From: Bacillota bacterium
GTDB taxonomy: Bacteria; Bacillota; Sulfobacillia; Sulfobacillales; Sulfobacillaceae
Assembly (NCBI GenBank): GCA_021806205.1
Contig: JAJZXX010000158.1
Location: 1 to 42,762, forward strand
Direction of reading: 5' to 3'
Length of the DNA stretch: 42,762 nucleotides
Shown in pieces: positions 24,353 through 33,826 of this stretch. Below the pieces are notes generated by a model that was given only the letters and a program-made list of their open reading frames with translations, was not told the DNA's origin and searched no databases. Numbering within the stretch: the stretch's first letter is position 1; every line of letters begins with the position of its first letter. The position numbers and the translations under genes are program-made.

Positions 24353-26642
24353 CGACCAAGAGATCGAAGTGCGCGAGGGCACGATGATTGCCGATGCCGC
24401 TGCGCGTCTAGGCATCGATATTCCGGTGTATTGCTATCACGAGGCCTTAGGCCCGTTAGGAGCGTGCCGGATGTGCTTAGTTGGGGTTGAAAAGATGCCT
24501 AAATTGGCGACGGCGTGTACGACGGCGGTCCAAGACGGCATGGTGGTGCACACCTATGGTGAGGCGGTGGATAAAGGGCGAAAGGGTGTTCTGGAATTTT
24601 TATTGATTAATCACCCGTTGGACTGCCCGGTGTGCGACAAAGGTGGAGAATGCTTCCTGCAGGACTACACCTTCCAATATGGACCGCCGAAAGGCCGTTT
24701 TAAAGAACCCAAGATCCAAAAAGTGAAGGACGGCCCCATCAACGAGTTCGTGTTGATCGATCAGGAACGCTGTGTGTTGTGCCAGCGGTGCGTCCGGTTT
24801 ATGGATGAATATGTCGGAGAGCCCCAGTTGCTGTTAGACGGCCGGGGAGTTGAGACGGTGGTAACCACCGTCGATGGCGTACCGGCTACCAGCCAGTTTA
24901 GCGGGAATGTTATTGATTTATGCCCAGTGGGGGCACTCTTGTCTGCTCCCTATCAACATAAAGGCCGACCGTGGAACATTGAGCGCCAGGAATCGGTCTG
25001 CACCATGTGTCCGGTGGGGTGCACCACGCTTGCCACCGGACGTGACGGCCATATTGTGCGGATAGAAGGGCGTCCGGTGCCCGATCGGAGTTGGGGATGG
25101 TTATGCGATCGCGGACGGTTTGGCTATGATTATGCGACGGATCCGACTCGCCTGACTATATCTTTTCTCCATGCAAACCCTGAGGCGGCCGCCCGCACTA
25201 CGCGCCAAGTGGGGCACTGGATGTCTGACGTTATGCGGGACGCGGGGCCGGACAGCATTGCCGTGGTGATGGGTGGACTGCACACCGTGGAAGAGGCTCA
25301 TCAAGTGCATGCATTTGCCAAGAATGTGATTGGCACTAGTCGCCTGAGTATCTCCCGGGATGTTCCTGGCTATGTGCCGCGCGTTCTGAACGGCACCTAT
25401 GCGGATATTGCCGATGCCGACACCATCCTCTTGGTCGGGGTCGATCCGTACGAAGCCGTCCCCGTGGTTCATTTGAAGCTGCGTGAACGCCAAAAGTCCA
25501 AGCGGCCGGTGAAGATCTTGGCGGTGGCCCCCCGGGACCTCAGCCGCGACAGCCTTGACGTAAACACTCTGATCACGCATGCCGGTCAAGAGGCCCAAGT
25601 CCTGGGATGGGCCCTATCGCAGGGGATGGGCACACACCCAGCGGTTAAGAAGCTGGCGGCGACGGCGCCGGTTGGCGTAGCCGACGAGGATTTGACCGCA
25701 CTTAGCGAGGCACTGGGGTCGAGTGAACACCTTACGATTCTCTGGGATGGGCTTCAGAATGAGGTGGGTTCGGTGTTGGCCGCATTGGCAGATGCCCGGG
25801 GTGAGAAGGCGACGCGCATTCTTCCGACCTGGGGGCCTAGCAATTGGCGTGGATTTGAACGGGCCGGATTTTCGGCGGACTTCGATGCCTTGACCTCCCT
25901 GTTGGAGGATGCCCGGGCGGGAAAGATTCAGATGTTGATGACTTTTGGTGCTGATCTCTTGCGGGAGTACCCGGATGAGAGGTTGGTGCGCGAAGCCTTG
26001 CAAAAGGTCCCCCACGTGGTTTTCGAAGGGTTGTTTCGACCGACCGAACCGAGCTTGTATGGGGCGCAACTGCCCCAGGCGGGACCCGGTGAAGTGGCCG
26101 GAACGTATGTGAATATGGAGGCCAGACTGTTGTCGGCCACCCCTTCGGTCACGCCCCCAGGCCAAGCACGCCCTGTGAAGTCATACTTGACGGCCTGGGC
26201 ACATGCTTTGAATAAGCCATTTGTGGCGGATGACGACTGGGATCCTTACGGGGATGACACGGCCGATTTGTTGCCGTTCGATGGCATCCAGGCCAAGGTG
26301 TGGGCTTTAAAGCCGCCGAACCTGGGTAATGCGTCGGGCATGGAGCTCGTCACCGGGGCACTGGTGATCGAAAACGGGATACCGTCACACATTTTAGAAC
26401 CGCGGGCACCAAAATTTCCGGGAAGAATCAGCCCCCAAGACGCTGAGATCCTGGGTATCGTGGGTCAAGGACTGGTGCGCCTCGGAAAAGACGGCCGAGA
26501 AATCCGGGTTCCGGTCACGGTGGATGAGCGGATGACACCCGGGCGCATCTTTGTGCCGCTGGGAATGGCCTCATGCCCGGTTAACCGGCTAGGCCTGGGA
26601 GCCGTCGAGGTCGCCCGGCTTGAGGAGGTACCGACCACGTGA
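24333..26642 (+). CDS. nuoG: NADH-quinone oxidoreductase subunit G
   Basis: Large iron-sulfur subunit, 769 residues. Visible clusters: N1b with C34, C45, C48, C62; N5 with H94, C98, C101, C107; N4 with C147, C150, C153, C197; and the extra N7 with C223, C226, C230, C258. N7 is found only in some bacteria and is too far from the main chain for fast electron flow. A molybdopterin-oxidoreductase-like domain without expected catalytic function follows. The start lies within nuoF and the stop overlaps nuoH as GTGA. Confidence 0.96.
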   Translation: MIRLTIDDQEIEVREGTMIADAAARLGIDIPVYCYHEALGPLGACRMCLVGVEKMPKLATACTTAVQDGMVVHTYGEAVDKGRKGVLEFLLINHPLDCPVCDKGGECFLQDYTFQYGPPKGRFKEPKIQKVKDGPINEFVLIDQERCVLCQRCVRFMDEYVGEPQLLLDGRGVETVVTTVDGVPATSQFSGNVIDLCPVGALLSAPYQHKGRPWNIERQESVCTMCPVGCTTLATGRDGHIVRIEGRPVPDRSWGWLCDRGRFGYDYATDPTRLTISFLHANPEAAARTTRQVGHWMSDVMRDAGPDSIAVVMGGLHTVEEAHQVHAFAKNVIGTSRLSISRDVPGYVPRVLNGTYADIADADTILLVGVDPYEAVPVVHLKLRERQKSKRPVKILAVAPRDLSRDSLDVNTLITHAGQEAQVLGWALSQGMGTHPAVKKLAATAPVGVADEDLTALSEALGSSEHLTILWDGLQNEVGSVLAALADARGEKATRILPTWGPSNWRGFERAGFSADFDALTSLLEDARAGKIQMLMTFGADLLREYPDERLVREALQKVPHVVFEGLFRPTEPSLYGAQLPQAGPGEVAGTYVNMEARLLSATPSVTPPGQARPVKSYLTAWAHALNKPFVADDDWDPYGDDTADLLPFDGIQAKVWALKPPNLGNASGMELVTGALVIENGIPSHILEPRAPKFPGRISPQDAEILGIVGQGLVRLGKDGREIRVPVTVDERMTPGRIFVPLGMASCPVNRLGLGAVEVARLEEVPTT

Positions 26643-27628
26643 TTCTCCTACAGACGATATTTCTGATCATTAAGATTGTGCTCCTGATCGGTATTTTGAT
26701 GGGTGGATTTGCCTATGCTACGCTGTTGGAACGACGTCTTTTGGGTTTCTTCCAATTGCGCCTGGGCCCTAATCGAGTCGGGCCTGGAGGCTTGTTGCAG
26801 CCTATCGCCGACGGACTCAAAATGGCGCTGAAAGAGGATTTGATGCCCAATGGCGCCGATCCCTTTGTCTATCGGCTGGCGCCCGTCGTCGCCTTGTTTG
26901 CGGCGCTGTCGGTCGACGCGGTGATTCCCTTTGGGGCCCCCGTGCACCTCTTTGGTCTTACCGTTTATTTGGATATCGCCAATCCCTCTATTGGCCTGTT
27001 GATTGCCTTTGCCTTCAGCTCTTTAGGTGTGTACGGACTGGTGCTGGGGGGGTGGGCTTCGCAGAACAAGTACTCCCTTTTGGGCGGCATTCGGGCATCG
27101 GCTCAAATTATCTCGTATGAGTTGGCCATGGGACTGGCGGTCTTGGGCGTCATCATGACCACGGGGACGGCCAATCTTTATGACATTGTGGTCTACCAGC
27201 ATCATCACGGCTGGTTGTGGCTTCCTCAAATTGGGGCGTTTCTCATTTACTTTGTTACCGGCATTGCTGAGACGAATCGCACGCCCTTTGACTTACCGGA
27301 AGCGGAATCGGAATTGGTGGCTGGTTACCATACCGAATACTCCGGCATGCGGTTTGCCAGTTATTATATTGCCGAGTACGTCAACATGATTACCGTGAGC
27401 GGTCTGGCCGTGACGCTGTTTTTCGGCGGTTGGCTTGGACCCTGGCTTCCCCCGATTATTTGGTTTTTTATCAAAATCGGCATCTTTTTATTCATCTTTA
27501 TCTGGATTCGCGCGACCTTGCCGCGCTTTCGCTATGACAAGTTGATGAACTTTGGCTGGAAGTTTTTGCTCCCAGCCGCGTTAATCTACTTTTTGGCGAC
27601 GGCGCTCTTTGTGAGTGGAGTGCTATAG
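26639..27628 (+). CDS. nuoH: NADH-quinone oxidoreductase subunit H
   Basis: Membrane subunit next to the quinone site, 329 residues, about eight helices. The conserved loops LLERRLLGFFQLRLGPNRVG and ETNRTPFDLPEAESELVAGY (the latter with the glutamates of the E-channel) are intact. It begins with GTG overlapping the nuoG stop. A 36-bp gap with GAGGAGGG separates it from nuoI. Confidence 0.97.
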   Translation: MILLQTIFLIIKIVLLIGILMGGFAYATLLERRLLGFFQLRLGPNRVGPGGLLQPIADGLKMALKEDLMPNGADPFVYRLAPVVALFAALSVDAVIPFGAPVHLFGLTVYLDIANPSIGLLIAFAFSSLGVYGLVLGGWASQNKYSLLGGIRASAQIISYELAMGLAVLGVIMTTGTANLYDIVVYQHHHGWLWLPQIGAFLIYFVTGIAETNRTPFDLPEAESELVAGYHTEYSGMRFASYYIAEYVNMITVSGLAVTLFFGGWLGPWLPPIIWFFIKIGIFLFIFIWIRATLPRFRYDKLMNFGWKFLLPAALIYFLATALFVSGVL

Positions 27629-27664
27629 GCACCGATCACCGCTCATTACCGAGGAGGGATTTTG

Positions 27665-28102
27665 ATGCTAGACGGAGTGAAAGCGATTGCTAAAGGCATG
27701 GCGACCACATTTAAGGCGCTATCCGAGCCGCGTGACACCTACCCCTATCCGGAAAAGCGCCGCGAGTATTCGCCGCGGTTCCGGGGTAAGCACATGTTGG
27801 CCCGGGATGCTGACGGACACGAACTGTGCGTGGGTTGCGGACTTTGCGAAGCGGTCTGCCCAGCCCATGCCATTCGGGTGGTCGCGGCGGAGGCGCCCTC
27901 TGATCAGCCGGTGTCGTGGACCAGCCGCTACTCAGTCGATTACGAGGTGGATCTGATTCGCTGCATTTTCTGCGGAATGTGTGAAGAGGCGTGTCCCACT
28001 AATGCCGTCCGTCTGACGCCCTTTAATGAATTGGCGGCGTATGACCGCGAAACCATGATTGCGGACAAAGAGGAACTCTTGCGTCCCGCAATCCGGAAAT
28101 GA
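27665..28102 (+). CDS. nuoI: NADH-quinone oxidoreductase subunit I
   Basis: Ferredoxin-like subunit with clusters N6a and N6b, 145 residues. The two motifs are CVGCGLCEAVCP (C55, C58, C61, C65) and CIFCGMCEEACP (C100, C103, C106, C110). ATG 27665 is preferred over TTG 27662 because GAGGAGGGA is then 6 bp away. Confidence 0.96.
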   Translation: MLDGVKAIAKGMATTFKALSEPRDTYPYPEKRREYSPRFRGKHMLARDADGHELCVGCGLCEAVCPAHAIRVVAAEAPSDQPVSWTSRYSVDYEVDLIRCIFCGMCEEACPTNAVRLTPFNELAAYDRETMIADKEELLRPAIRK

Positions 28103-28117
28103 GGTGATGGTTTAACC

Positions 28118-28657
28118 GTGATTCTTTTTGTGATTGTAGCGCTTTGCGCCTTGATCGGTGCCGTGGGCGTCGTGATAGCGCGAGAACCCGTCCACAGCGC
28201 GCTATTTCTGATTCTCAACATTATCGCGTTGGCGGTGTTTTACATTGTTTTGTCGGCCGAATTTTTGGCGGCGGCCCAGGTGATTGTGTATGCAGGGGCC
28301 ATTATGGTGCTGTTCCTGTTCGTTGTCACCCTGTTGACGGCTGGAAAAGAGGACCAGCAGCGGTCCGAGAGTTTGAAGGGGCAACGCCTGGCCGCAGGCG
28401 TACTGGCGGTGTTGGCGGGTGGGGGATTGGCGATTGTGGCGGTCTTCAATCCGAGTCGCCCAGGGCTCTTGCCGCTTGCTTTGCCTCGCAACTTTGGCAA
28501 TCTTAGCGGGATGGGAGCCATCCTGTGGGGACCGGACTTTGTTTATCTGGCGGCGGTGGCCCTCATGTTATTGACGGCCGCGGTGGGCGTCATGGTCCTC
28601 AATCGGCCCCGCCCCGCACCTGAAGCGAACCCTAAAGTTAGGGAGCGTGAGTTATGA
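28118..28657 (+). CDS. nuoJ: NADH-quinone oxidoreductase subunit J
   Basis: Membrane subunit, 179 residues, five helices. The conserved helix-3 segment AAAQVIVYAGAIMVLFLFVVTL is present; this helix takes part in the conformational switch of complex I. GTG start with GAGGTGATGG upstream; the stop overlaps nuoK as ATGA. Confidence 0.95.
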   Translation: MILFVIVALCALIGAVGVVIAREPVHSALFLILNIIALAVFYIVLSAEFLAAAQVIVYAGAIMVLFLFVVTLLTAGKEDQQRSESLKGQRLAAGVLAVLAGGGLAIVAVFNPSRPGLLPLALPRNFGNLSGMGAILWGPDFVYLAAVALMLLTAAVGVMVLNRPRPAPEANPKVREREL

Positions 28658-28956
28658 TTCCCTTAAATTGGGTAGTGGGATTGGCCGCGGCGTTGTTTGG
28701 CATTGGGGTGGTCGGGGTATTGGTCCGTAAAAATCCTTTGATTATGTTTATGGCGGCGGAAATGATGTGGAACGCCGCAGCATTGGTGTTTGTCGCCTTC
28801 GCCCGGTCGTTTCACGCCATGAGTGGCCAGGTCATGGCTTTTATCATCATTGGGACGGCTGCGGCAGAAGTGGGAATTGGGCTGGCGATTATTGTGTCGG
28901 TCTTCCACCACCGTCACCGCCTGGACATTGATGAGGTGTCTCGGCTCAAAGGCTGA
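28654..28956 (+). CDS. nuoK: NADH-quinone oxidoreductase subunit K
   Basis: Small antiporter-like membrane subunit, 100 residues, three helices. The two membrane glutamates needed for proton pumping are at E36 (AAEMMWNA) and E72 (AAAEVGIGL), with the same numbering as in E. coli. The C-terminal tail is charged. A 33-bp gap follows before nuoL. Confidence 0.96.
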   Translation: MIPLNWVVGLAAALFGIGVVGVLVRKNPLIMFMAAEMMWNAAALVFVAFARSFHAMSGQVMAFIIIGTAAAEVGIGLAIIVSVFHHRHRLDIDEVSRLKG

Positions 28957-28989
28957 ACAGCCACTTGGCGTTAAAGGAGCGTTTGACGG

Positions 28990-30870
28990 ATGCAGGGTAT
29001 AGTGGAGATTTTGCTACTGCCGCTGATTGGGGCAGCTACCATTACGGCGTTTAAGGGGCTGATGCCTAAACGCTTGCCGGGAATCTGGGCGAGCTTTTTG
29101 GTGGGAGTCGCCTTCATTTTAAGCGTGGCCACCGATGTACGCCTGTCGCACCTATCTGGGGCGCATCGCTGGATCACCGGATCGGCCTGGAACTTCGTTA
29201 CGGGGTTTGGTCCGTCTATTCACTTTCAGCTTTATCTCGATCCGCTATCGGCTGTTTGGCTGTTGGTGATCACCGGGGTCGGGGCACTGATCCATGTTTA
29301 TTCGATTGGGTACATGGGCGACGATCCCGGACAACCGCGGTTTTTTGCCTTTCTGAACTTTTTCATTTTCTCGATGCTGCTTTTAGTCTTGGCCGGCAAT
29401 CTGGCGGTGCTGCTGATCGGCTGGGCGCTGGTCGGTCTAGCTTCATACTTCTTGATTGGTTTTTGGTATCAACGACCCACCGCCGTGGCTGCCGCCAAAA
29501 AGGCGTTTGTCATGAACACCTTGGGTGATGTGGGCATACTGATCGGCTTGGCGCTCCTCTATTTTCATTACCACACCGTGGGGTACACGCACTTGTTTGC
29601 CGCCTTCAGCCGGGCCCGGCCCGGATCGGCGTTTTTTGAGTGGTCGGCGTTTCTGTTATACTTGGGCGCGATGGCCAAGTCGGCGCAGTTTCCGTTACAT
29701 ATGTGGCTGGCAGACGCCATGGAGGGTCCGACTCCGGTGTCCGCCCTGATTCACGCGGCCACCATGGTGACCGCGGGCGTATACTTGATGGCCCGGCTCT
29801 ATCCGCTGTTGCGCCTAGCGCCCGTGACCCACGAGCTCGTGGGGGTGATCGCCGCCTTTACCTGTATTTTTGCTGCCAGTATTGCCTTTTTCCAGCAGGA
29901 TATCAAAAAGGTGCTCGCCTATTCCACGTTGAGTCAATTGGGATACATGCTGTTGGGCGTGGGTGTGGGAGCGTACACGGCGGGCGTCTTTCACTTCATG
30001 ACTCATGCGTTTTTCAAAGCGGCTCTGTTTTTGGCCGCCGGCAGTGTCATTCATGCCCTTAATGCGGAGCAGGACCTATCCAAGATGGGTGGGCTGTGGA
30101 GAAAGATGCCGTGGACGATGGCAGCTTTCCTGGCGGCGACGCTCGCAATATCTGGGATTCCGCCCTTTTCGGGATATTTCTCTAAAGAGGCCATCCTCGG
30201 TCAGGCGTATACCAGCGGCCACTATATTTTGTGGGGTGTGGGCGTCTTTACGGCGGGCATGACTAGCTTTTACATGTTCAGACTGTTCTTCCTCACTTTT
30301 TTCGGCAAGCCGCGGGATCAAAAGCTTTACGACCATGCCCATGAAGCGCCTTGGGTCATGACCATTCCGGTGGTCGTTTTGGGAGTGCTGTCTGTCATTG
30401 GGGGATTTTTTGGCGGATGGCTGAACCGGTGGTTGTCGCCGGTCTTTCACCAGTATGCGGGGGCGCCTCACGCCGCCCTGGGAGTAGGTCCGCTATTTGG
30501 CACGATTATGACGGTGGGGCTGGCGGTGGTGGCTTTTGGCGTGGCCTATTGGCTTTACATTGTCAAAGGCACGGCTCCGCAAGCTGGCATTCGGGCGGTG
30601 CCGGGGGTTTGGATGTATAAGACCTGGGGAATGGATATCGCCTGGATGACCGTGGTGGTTAACCCGATCAAATGGATTGGCAACTGGGCTGTTGAAGCGG
30701 AGCAAGGCCTCTTAGCGGGCGTCATGGGCATTGCCAATGGAATTCAGGCTTGGGCCGAGGATCTGGCGCCCATTGAAACCGGGTATGTGCGGCGTTACGC
30801 CCTGTCGATTATGGTCGGGGTGGTAGCTTTATTGGCCTTTTACCTGATTCGTATCGGATTCATCTCGTAA
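28990..30870 (+). CDS. nuoL: NADH-quinone oxidoreductase subunit L
   Basis: Largest Mrp-antiporter-like proton-pumping subunit, 626 residues. Typical stretches are LYLDPLSAVWLLVITGVG, HMWLADAMEGPTPVSALIHA and TLSQLGYMLLGVG. The long C-terminal region holds the lateral helix and a last membrane segment. AAAGGAGCG precedes the ATG by 8 bp. Confidence 0.97.
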   Translation: MQGIVEILLLPLIGAATITAFKGLMPKRLPGIWASFLVGVAFILSVATDVRLSHLSGAHRWITGSAWNFVTGFGPSIHFQLYLDPLSAVWLLVITGVGALIHVYSIGYMGDDPGQPRFFAFLNFFIFSMLLLVLAGNLAVLLIGWALVGLASYFLIGFWYQRPTAVAAAKKAFVMNTLGDVGILIGLALLYFHYHTVGYTHLFAAFSRARPGSAFFEWSAFLLYLGAMAKSAQFPLHMWLADAMEGPTPVSALIHAATMVTAGVYLMARLYPLLRLAPVTHELVGVIAAFTCIFAASIAFFQQDIKKVLAYSTLSQLGYMLLGVGVGAYTAGVFHFMTHAFFKAALFLAAGSVIHALNAEQDLSKMGGLWRKMPWTMAAFLAATLAISGIPPFSGYFSKEAILGQAYTSGHYILWGVGVFTAGMTSFYMFRLFFLTFFGKPRDQKLYDHAHEAPWVMTIPVVVLGVLSVIGGFFGGWLNRWLSPVFHQYAGAPHAALGVGPLFGTIMTVGLAVVAFGVAYWLYIVKGTAPQAGIRAVPGVWMYKTWGMDIAWMTVVVNPIKWIGNWAVEAEQGLLAGVMGIANGIQAWAEDLAPIETGYVRRYALSIMVGVVALLAFYLIRIGFIS

Positions 30871-30889
30871 CTGAAGGAGGCCTCGCTTT

Positions 30890-32335
30890 ATGTTCTTGGT
30901 ATGGCTTTTGGCGGTGCCGCTAGCCGGCGCCATCGCGGCTCTGATCGCCCCTAATCGGGCAGCCAAAGGGGTCGCAGCCATCACCAGCATTGTCGCTCTG
31001 ATTGGCTACGCCGGTTTGCTGTTTATCAACCGCAGTAGTGTCAATGTTCCTTGGATCCCCCAGTGGGGAATACGTTTTCATCTCGTTGCCGATGGCCTCA
31101 GCCTGTTTTTGCTGGGATTGTCCGTAGTCTTGTTTGTTGTGGCGATTGTGGCTTCGAACCGGGATCTGGGGCGCCCCTATTATTTTTGGCTGCTCTTTTT
31201 GGAGTTTTCCGTGGCCGGTTTGTTTGTCGCCGTCGACTTGTTTGTGTTCTATGTGTTTTGGGAAGTGCTGTTAGTGCCGGTCTTCTTCTTATTGACGGGA
31301 TGGTCTGGCGAGAAAGGCAAGAAAGCCGCGATGAAGTGGCTAATCATGAATCTGGCTGGCAGCTTTTTCATGCTGATCGGGATCGTGGCCCTCGCGGTGA
31401 TTCACCATCAGGACGGCGCCGGGTTTACCTTTGAGATTTCTAAGCTCTCGGGAATGGCCATGGCCCCGGGGATTGGAAGCTGGCTTTTCCTTGCGTTTTT
31501 GGTGGCCTTCGCCATCAAGGCGCCGTTGTGGCCCCTGCATGGCTGGATGCCCGACACCTATCGTGAATCGCCGGCGCCTTTAACCGCGCTCATCGCGGGC
31601 GTCCTTTCCAAAGCGGGCATCTATGGAATCCTTAGAGTGATGATTCCTATTTTTATGCCCCAGTTTCGTGAGTATCAGACGCTCTTATTGATTATTGCTA
31701 CACTTGGTTTGTTGTACGGAGCGTTTTTAGCCTTGCGCCAGACCGACATGAAAATGGTGACATCCTATGGCTCGCTCTCCCACATGTCGATGATGGCTCT
31801 GGGGATCTTTTCTCTGACGAGAGCGGGCCTTTTAGGCACGACCTATTATATGGTGGCTCACGGACTCATGGTGGGCGGCCTGTTTCTCGTGCTAGGCCTT
31901 TTGGAACACCGTACCGGCACCCGGTCCTTGCGGGACATGGCGGGGCTTAATCACTCAGCGCCGCGACTGGCTTTCTATTTCCTGTTCTTTGTGTTAGGCG
32001 TCCTGGGACTTCCGGGGCTTCCCGGGTTTGCGGGCGAATATATGATTATTCAAGGACTGATTACGTCGCACTTCTTAGTGTTTGCTCTGATTGCGGGGTT
32101 TGTCTTGGTGGTAGCGGCTTGGTATATGATCAGGGTGTTTCAGGCCGTCATGCAAGGGCCTGCAAAGTCCAGTGCCATTCGGGATCTGATGACCCGCCAC
32201 GTGGTCTGGCTGGTTCCGCTGGCGGGCCTGGTCATTCTCATCGGGGTATGGCCCGCGGGCATCACTAGCCACGCGACCCCGTCCTTATATCACGCCATGC
32301 ACTTCGTGGGCCAAGGAGGGGGTGTCCGTTTATGA
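30890..32335 (+). CDS. nuoM: NADH-quinone oxidoreductase subunit M
   Basis: Second antiporter-like subunit, 481 residues, about 14 helices. The conserved E-containing helix (VFWEVLLVPVFFLL), PLHGWMPDTYRESPAPLTALIAGV and SYGSLSHMSMMALG are present. GAAGGAGG precedes the ATG. The stop overlaps nuoN by 4 bp. Confidence 0.97.
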   Translation: MFLVWLLAVPLAGAIAALIAPNRAAKGVAAITSIVALIGYAGLLFINRSSVNVPWIPQWGIRFHLVADGLSLFLLGLSVVLFVVAIVASNRDLGRPYYFWLLFLEFSVAGLFVAVDLFVFYVFWEVLLVPVFFLLTGWSGEKGKKAAMKWLIMNLAGSFFMLIGIVALAVIHHQDGAGFTFEISKLSGMAMAPGIGSWLFLAFLVAFAIKAPLWPLHGWMPDTYRESPAPLTALIAGVLSKAGIYGILRVMIPIFMPQFREYQTLLLIIATLGLLYGAFLALRQTDMKMVTSYGSLSHMSMMALGIFSLTRAGLLGTTYYMVAHGLMVGGLFLVLGLLEHRTGTRSLRDMAGLNHSAPRLAFYFLFFVLGVLGLPGLPGFAGEYMIIQGLITSHFLVFALIAGFVLVVAAWYMIRVFQAVMQGPAKSSAIRDLMTRHVVWLVPLAGLVILIGVWPAGITSHATPSLYHAMHFVGQGGGVRL

Positions 32336-33741
32336 GTTCAGCCTTGTGGCCCGAATATCTTGTGGTGATCGGGGTGATGGTGACCATGCTGACGGTCATC
32401 TTTTCCCAAAAGTCCGGCATCGGTGCCTACTTTGTCGCACTGGCGGCTCTGATTGCGTCTGGCATTGTCAGCATCGTGGAGTGGTCGTCGCCGAACTTGC
32501 CGGTCTTTTTGTTTGACCACGGTGTGATGGTGGATGCGTTTAGTCTTGTGGTGAACGGACTGGTTTTGTTGGCGGCGGCTGGCGCCCTCCTGATTGGGTG
32601 GAATGATCGGCGCTACGGGTCGGATTTCCCGGTGTTGGTTCTCTTGGCCCTTTTGGGAATGATGGTTCTGGGCCTGGCCGATAACTTTATTGCGCTGTTT
32701 ATTGGCATTGAGCTCCTATCGCTCCCGCTTTACATCTTGGCGGCCAGTCGGGGCACTCAGGTCAGTGGGGAGGCGGGGCTGAAGTACCTTTTGTTGGGGG
32801 CGTTCTCGTCCGGCATTTTGCTCTTTGGTCTGGCGCTATTGTATGGAGCTTCCGGCACCATGGTGATCTCCCATTTAGTGCCGTCGCACTTGGTGTTGCC
32901 CTTGGCCGCCGGAGGATTAGGATTAACTCTGGTGGGGTTAGTCTTTAAACTGGGGATTGTGCCATTTCACATGTGGGTGCCGGATGTCTATGAAGGCTCT
33001 CCTCTGCCAGTCACCAGTTATATGGCGTTTGGCACCAAGGTGGGGGCAGCGGCCATTTTAATGCGCTTTTTGTTCTTTGGTTTCTCGCTGTCCAGTGGAT
33101 GGTGGGGACCGGCCGTAGGCTATCTGGCGGTATTGACCATGATTGTGGGCAATCTTTTGGCTTTGGCGCAAAAAGATCTGAAGCGGCTTTTGGCCTATTC
33201 GGGAATTGCGAATGCCGGCTATTTATTAGTGGGGATTGCATCGCACAATATTCAAGGCGCCCGGGCTCTGCTGTTCTATCTGTTGGCATATGGATTAGCC
33301 GTTCTGGCGGTGTTTGCGATTATGACATTTGTGGCCCAGGACCGGGACTCGGTCTCCGTGAACGATTTGACCGGGCTTTACCGGCGTTCACCGTGGTTGG
33401 CGGGATTCTTGGCGATTGCCCTATTGTCCTTAGCCGGCATCCCATTAACGGGGGGATTTGTCGGCAAGGTCTATCTCTTGCAGGCAGCCTGGTTTGCCAA
33501 CCAACCAGGTCTGGCGCTAGGGTTGGTGGTGGGTGCCATGATTGGGCTGGCCGCCTACGTGCGGCCCTTGCAGCGCGCCTTTTCCGCGCCTGACGGGGCG
33601 GTGCTGGAGCCGATTCCATGGCCCTGGGCGGGGTCCATTGTGCTGATTGTTGCGGTCATCGGCACCATTGGACTGGGGGTCTACCCAACCCCTATTGTCC
33701 ATATTGTCAATCAGTCGGCTGCCTTTTACTGGTTGCACTAG
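32332..33741 (+). CDS. nuoN: NADH-quinone oxidoreductase subunit N
   Basis: Third antiporter-like subunit, 469 residues, about 14 helices. Key stretches are IGIELLSLPLYILAA (with the conserved glutamate), PFHMWVPDVYEGSPLPVTSYM and LLAYSGIANAGYLLVG. It completes the 14-gene nuoA-N set. No unrelated gene interrupts the operon. Confidence 0.97.
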   Translation: MSSALWPEYLVVIGVMVTMLTVIFSQKSGIGAYFVALAALIASGIVSIVEWSSPNLPVFLFDHGVMVDAFSLVVNGLVLLAAAGALLIGWNDRRYGSDFPVLVLLALLGMMVLGLADNFIALFIGIELLSLPLYILAASRGTQVSGEAGLKYLLLGAFSSGILLFGLALLYGASGTMVISHLVPSHLVLPLAAGGLGLTLVGLVFKLGIVPFHMWVPDVYEGSPLPVTSYMAFGTKVGAAAILMRFLFFGFSLSSGWWGPAVGYLAVLTMIVGNLLALAQKDLKRLLAYSGIANAGYLLVGIASHNIQGARALLFYLLAYGLAVLAVFAIMTFVAQDRDSVSVNDLTGLYRRSPWLAGFLAIALLSLAGIPLTGGFVGKVYLLQAAWFANQPGLALGLVVGAMIGLAAYVRPLQRAFSAPDGAVLEPIPWPWAGSIVLIVAVIGTIGLGVYPTPIVHIVNQSAAFYWLH

Positions 33742-33775
33742 TAAAGCTCTGGGCGTGGTAAGATGGAAAATATGA

Positions 33776-33805
33776 GTCAGGGTGCCATTGTCCTGACACC
33801 CACTT
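33776..33805 (+). terminator. Weak hairpin between nuoN and hepT
   Basis: GTCAGG (33776-33781) and CCTGAC (33792-33797) form a 6-bp stem, 7 bp with a G-U pair, followed by ACCCACTTTT. The T-run is short and offset, so this may be a leaky terminator or attenuator, or not functional. An alternative GGGTG/CACCC pairing overlaps it. A possible extended -10 (TGG-TAAGAT at 33756-33764) just before it could serve hepT. Confidence 0.3.
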
Positions 33806-33826
33806 TTAGCCAAAGGGGACGGACGA

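Noticed and set aside
25614-26165. Reverse-strand open frame (183 codons) inside nuoG
   Set aside because: It is antisense to the molybdopterin-like domain of nuoG, with no start signals or recognisable motif.
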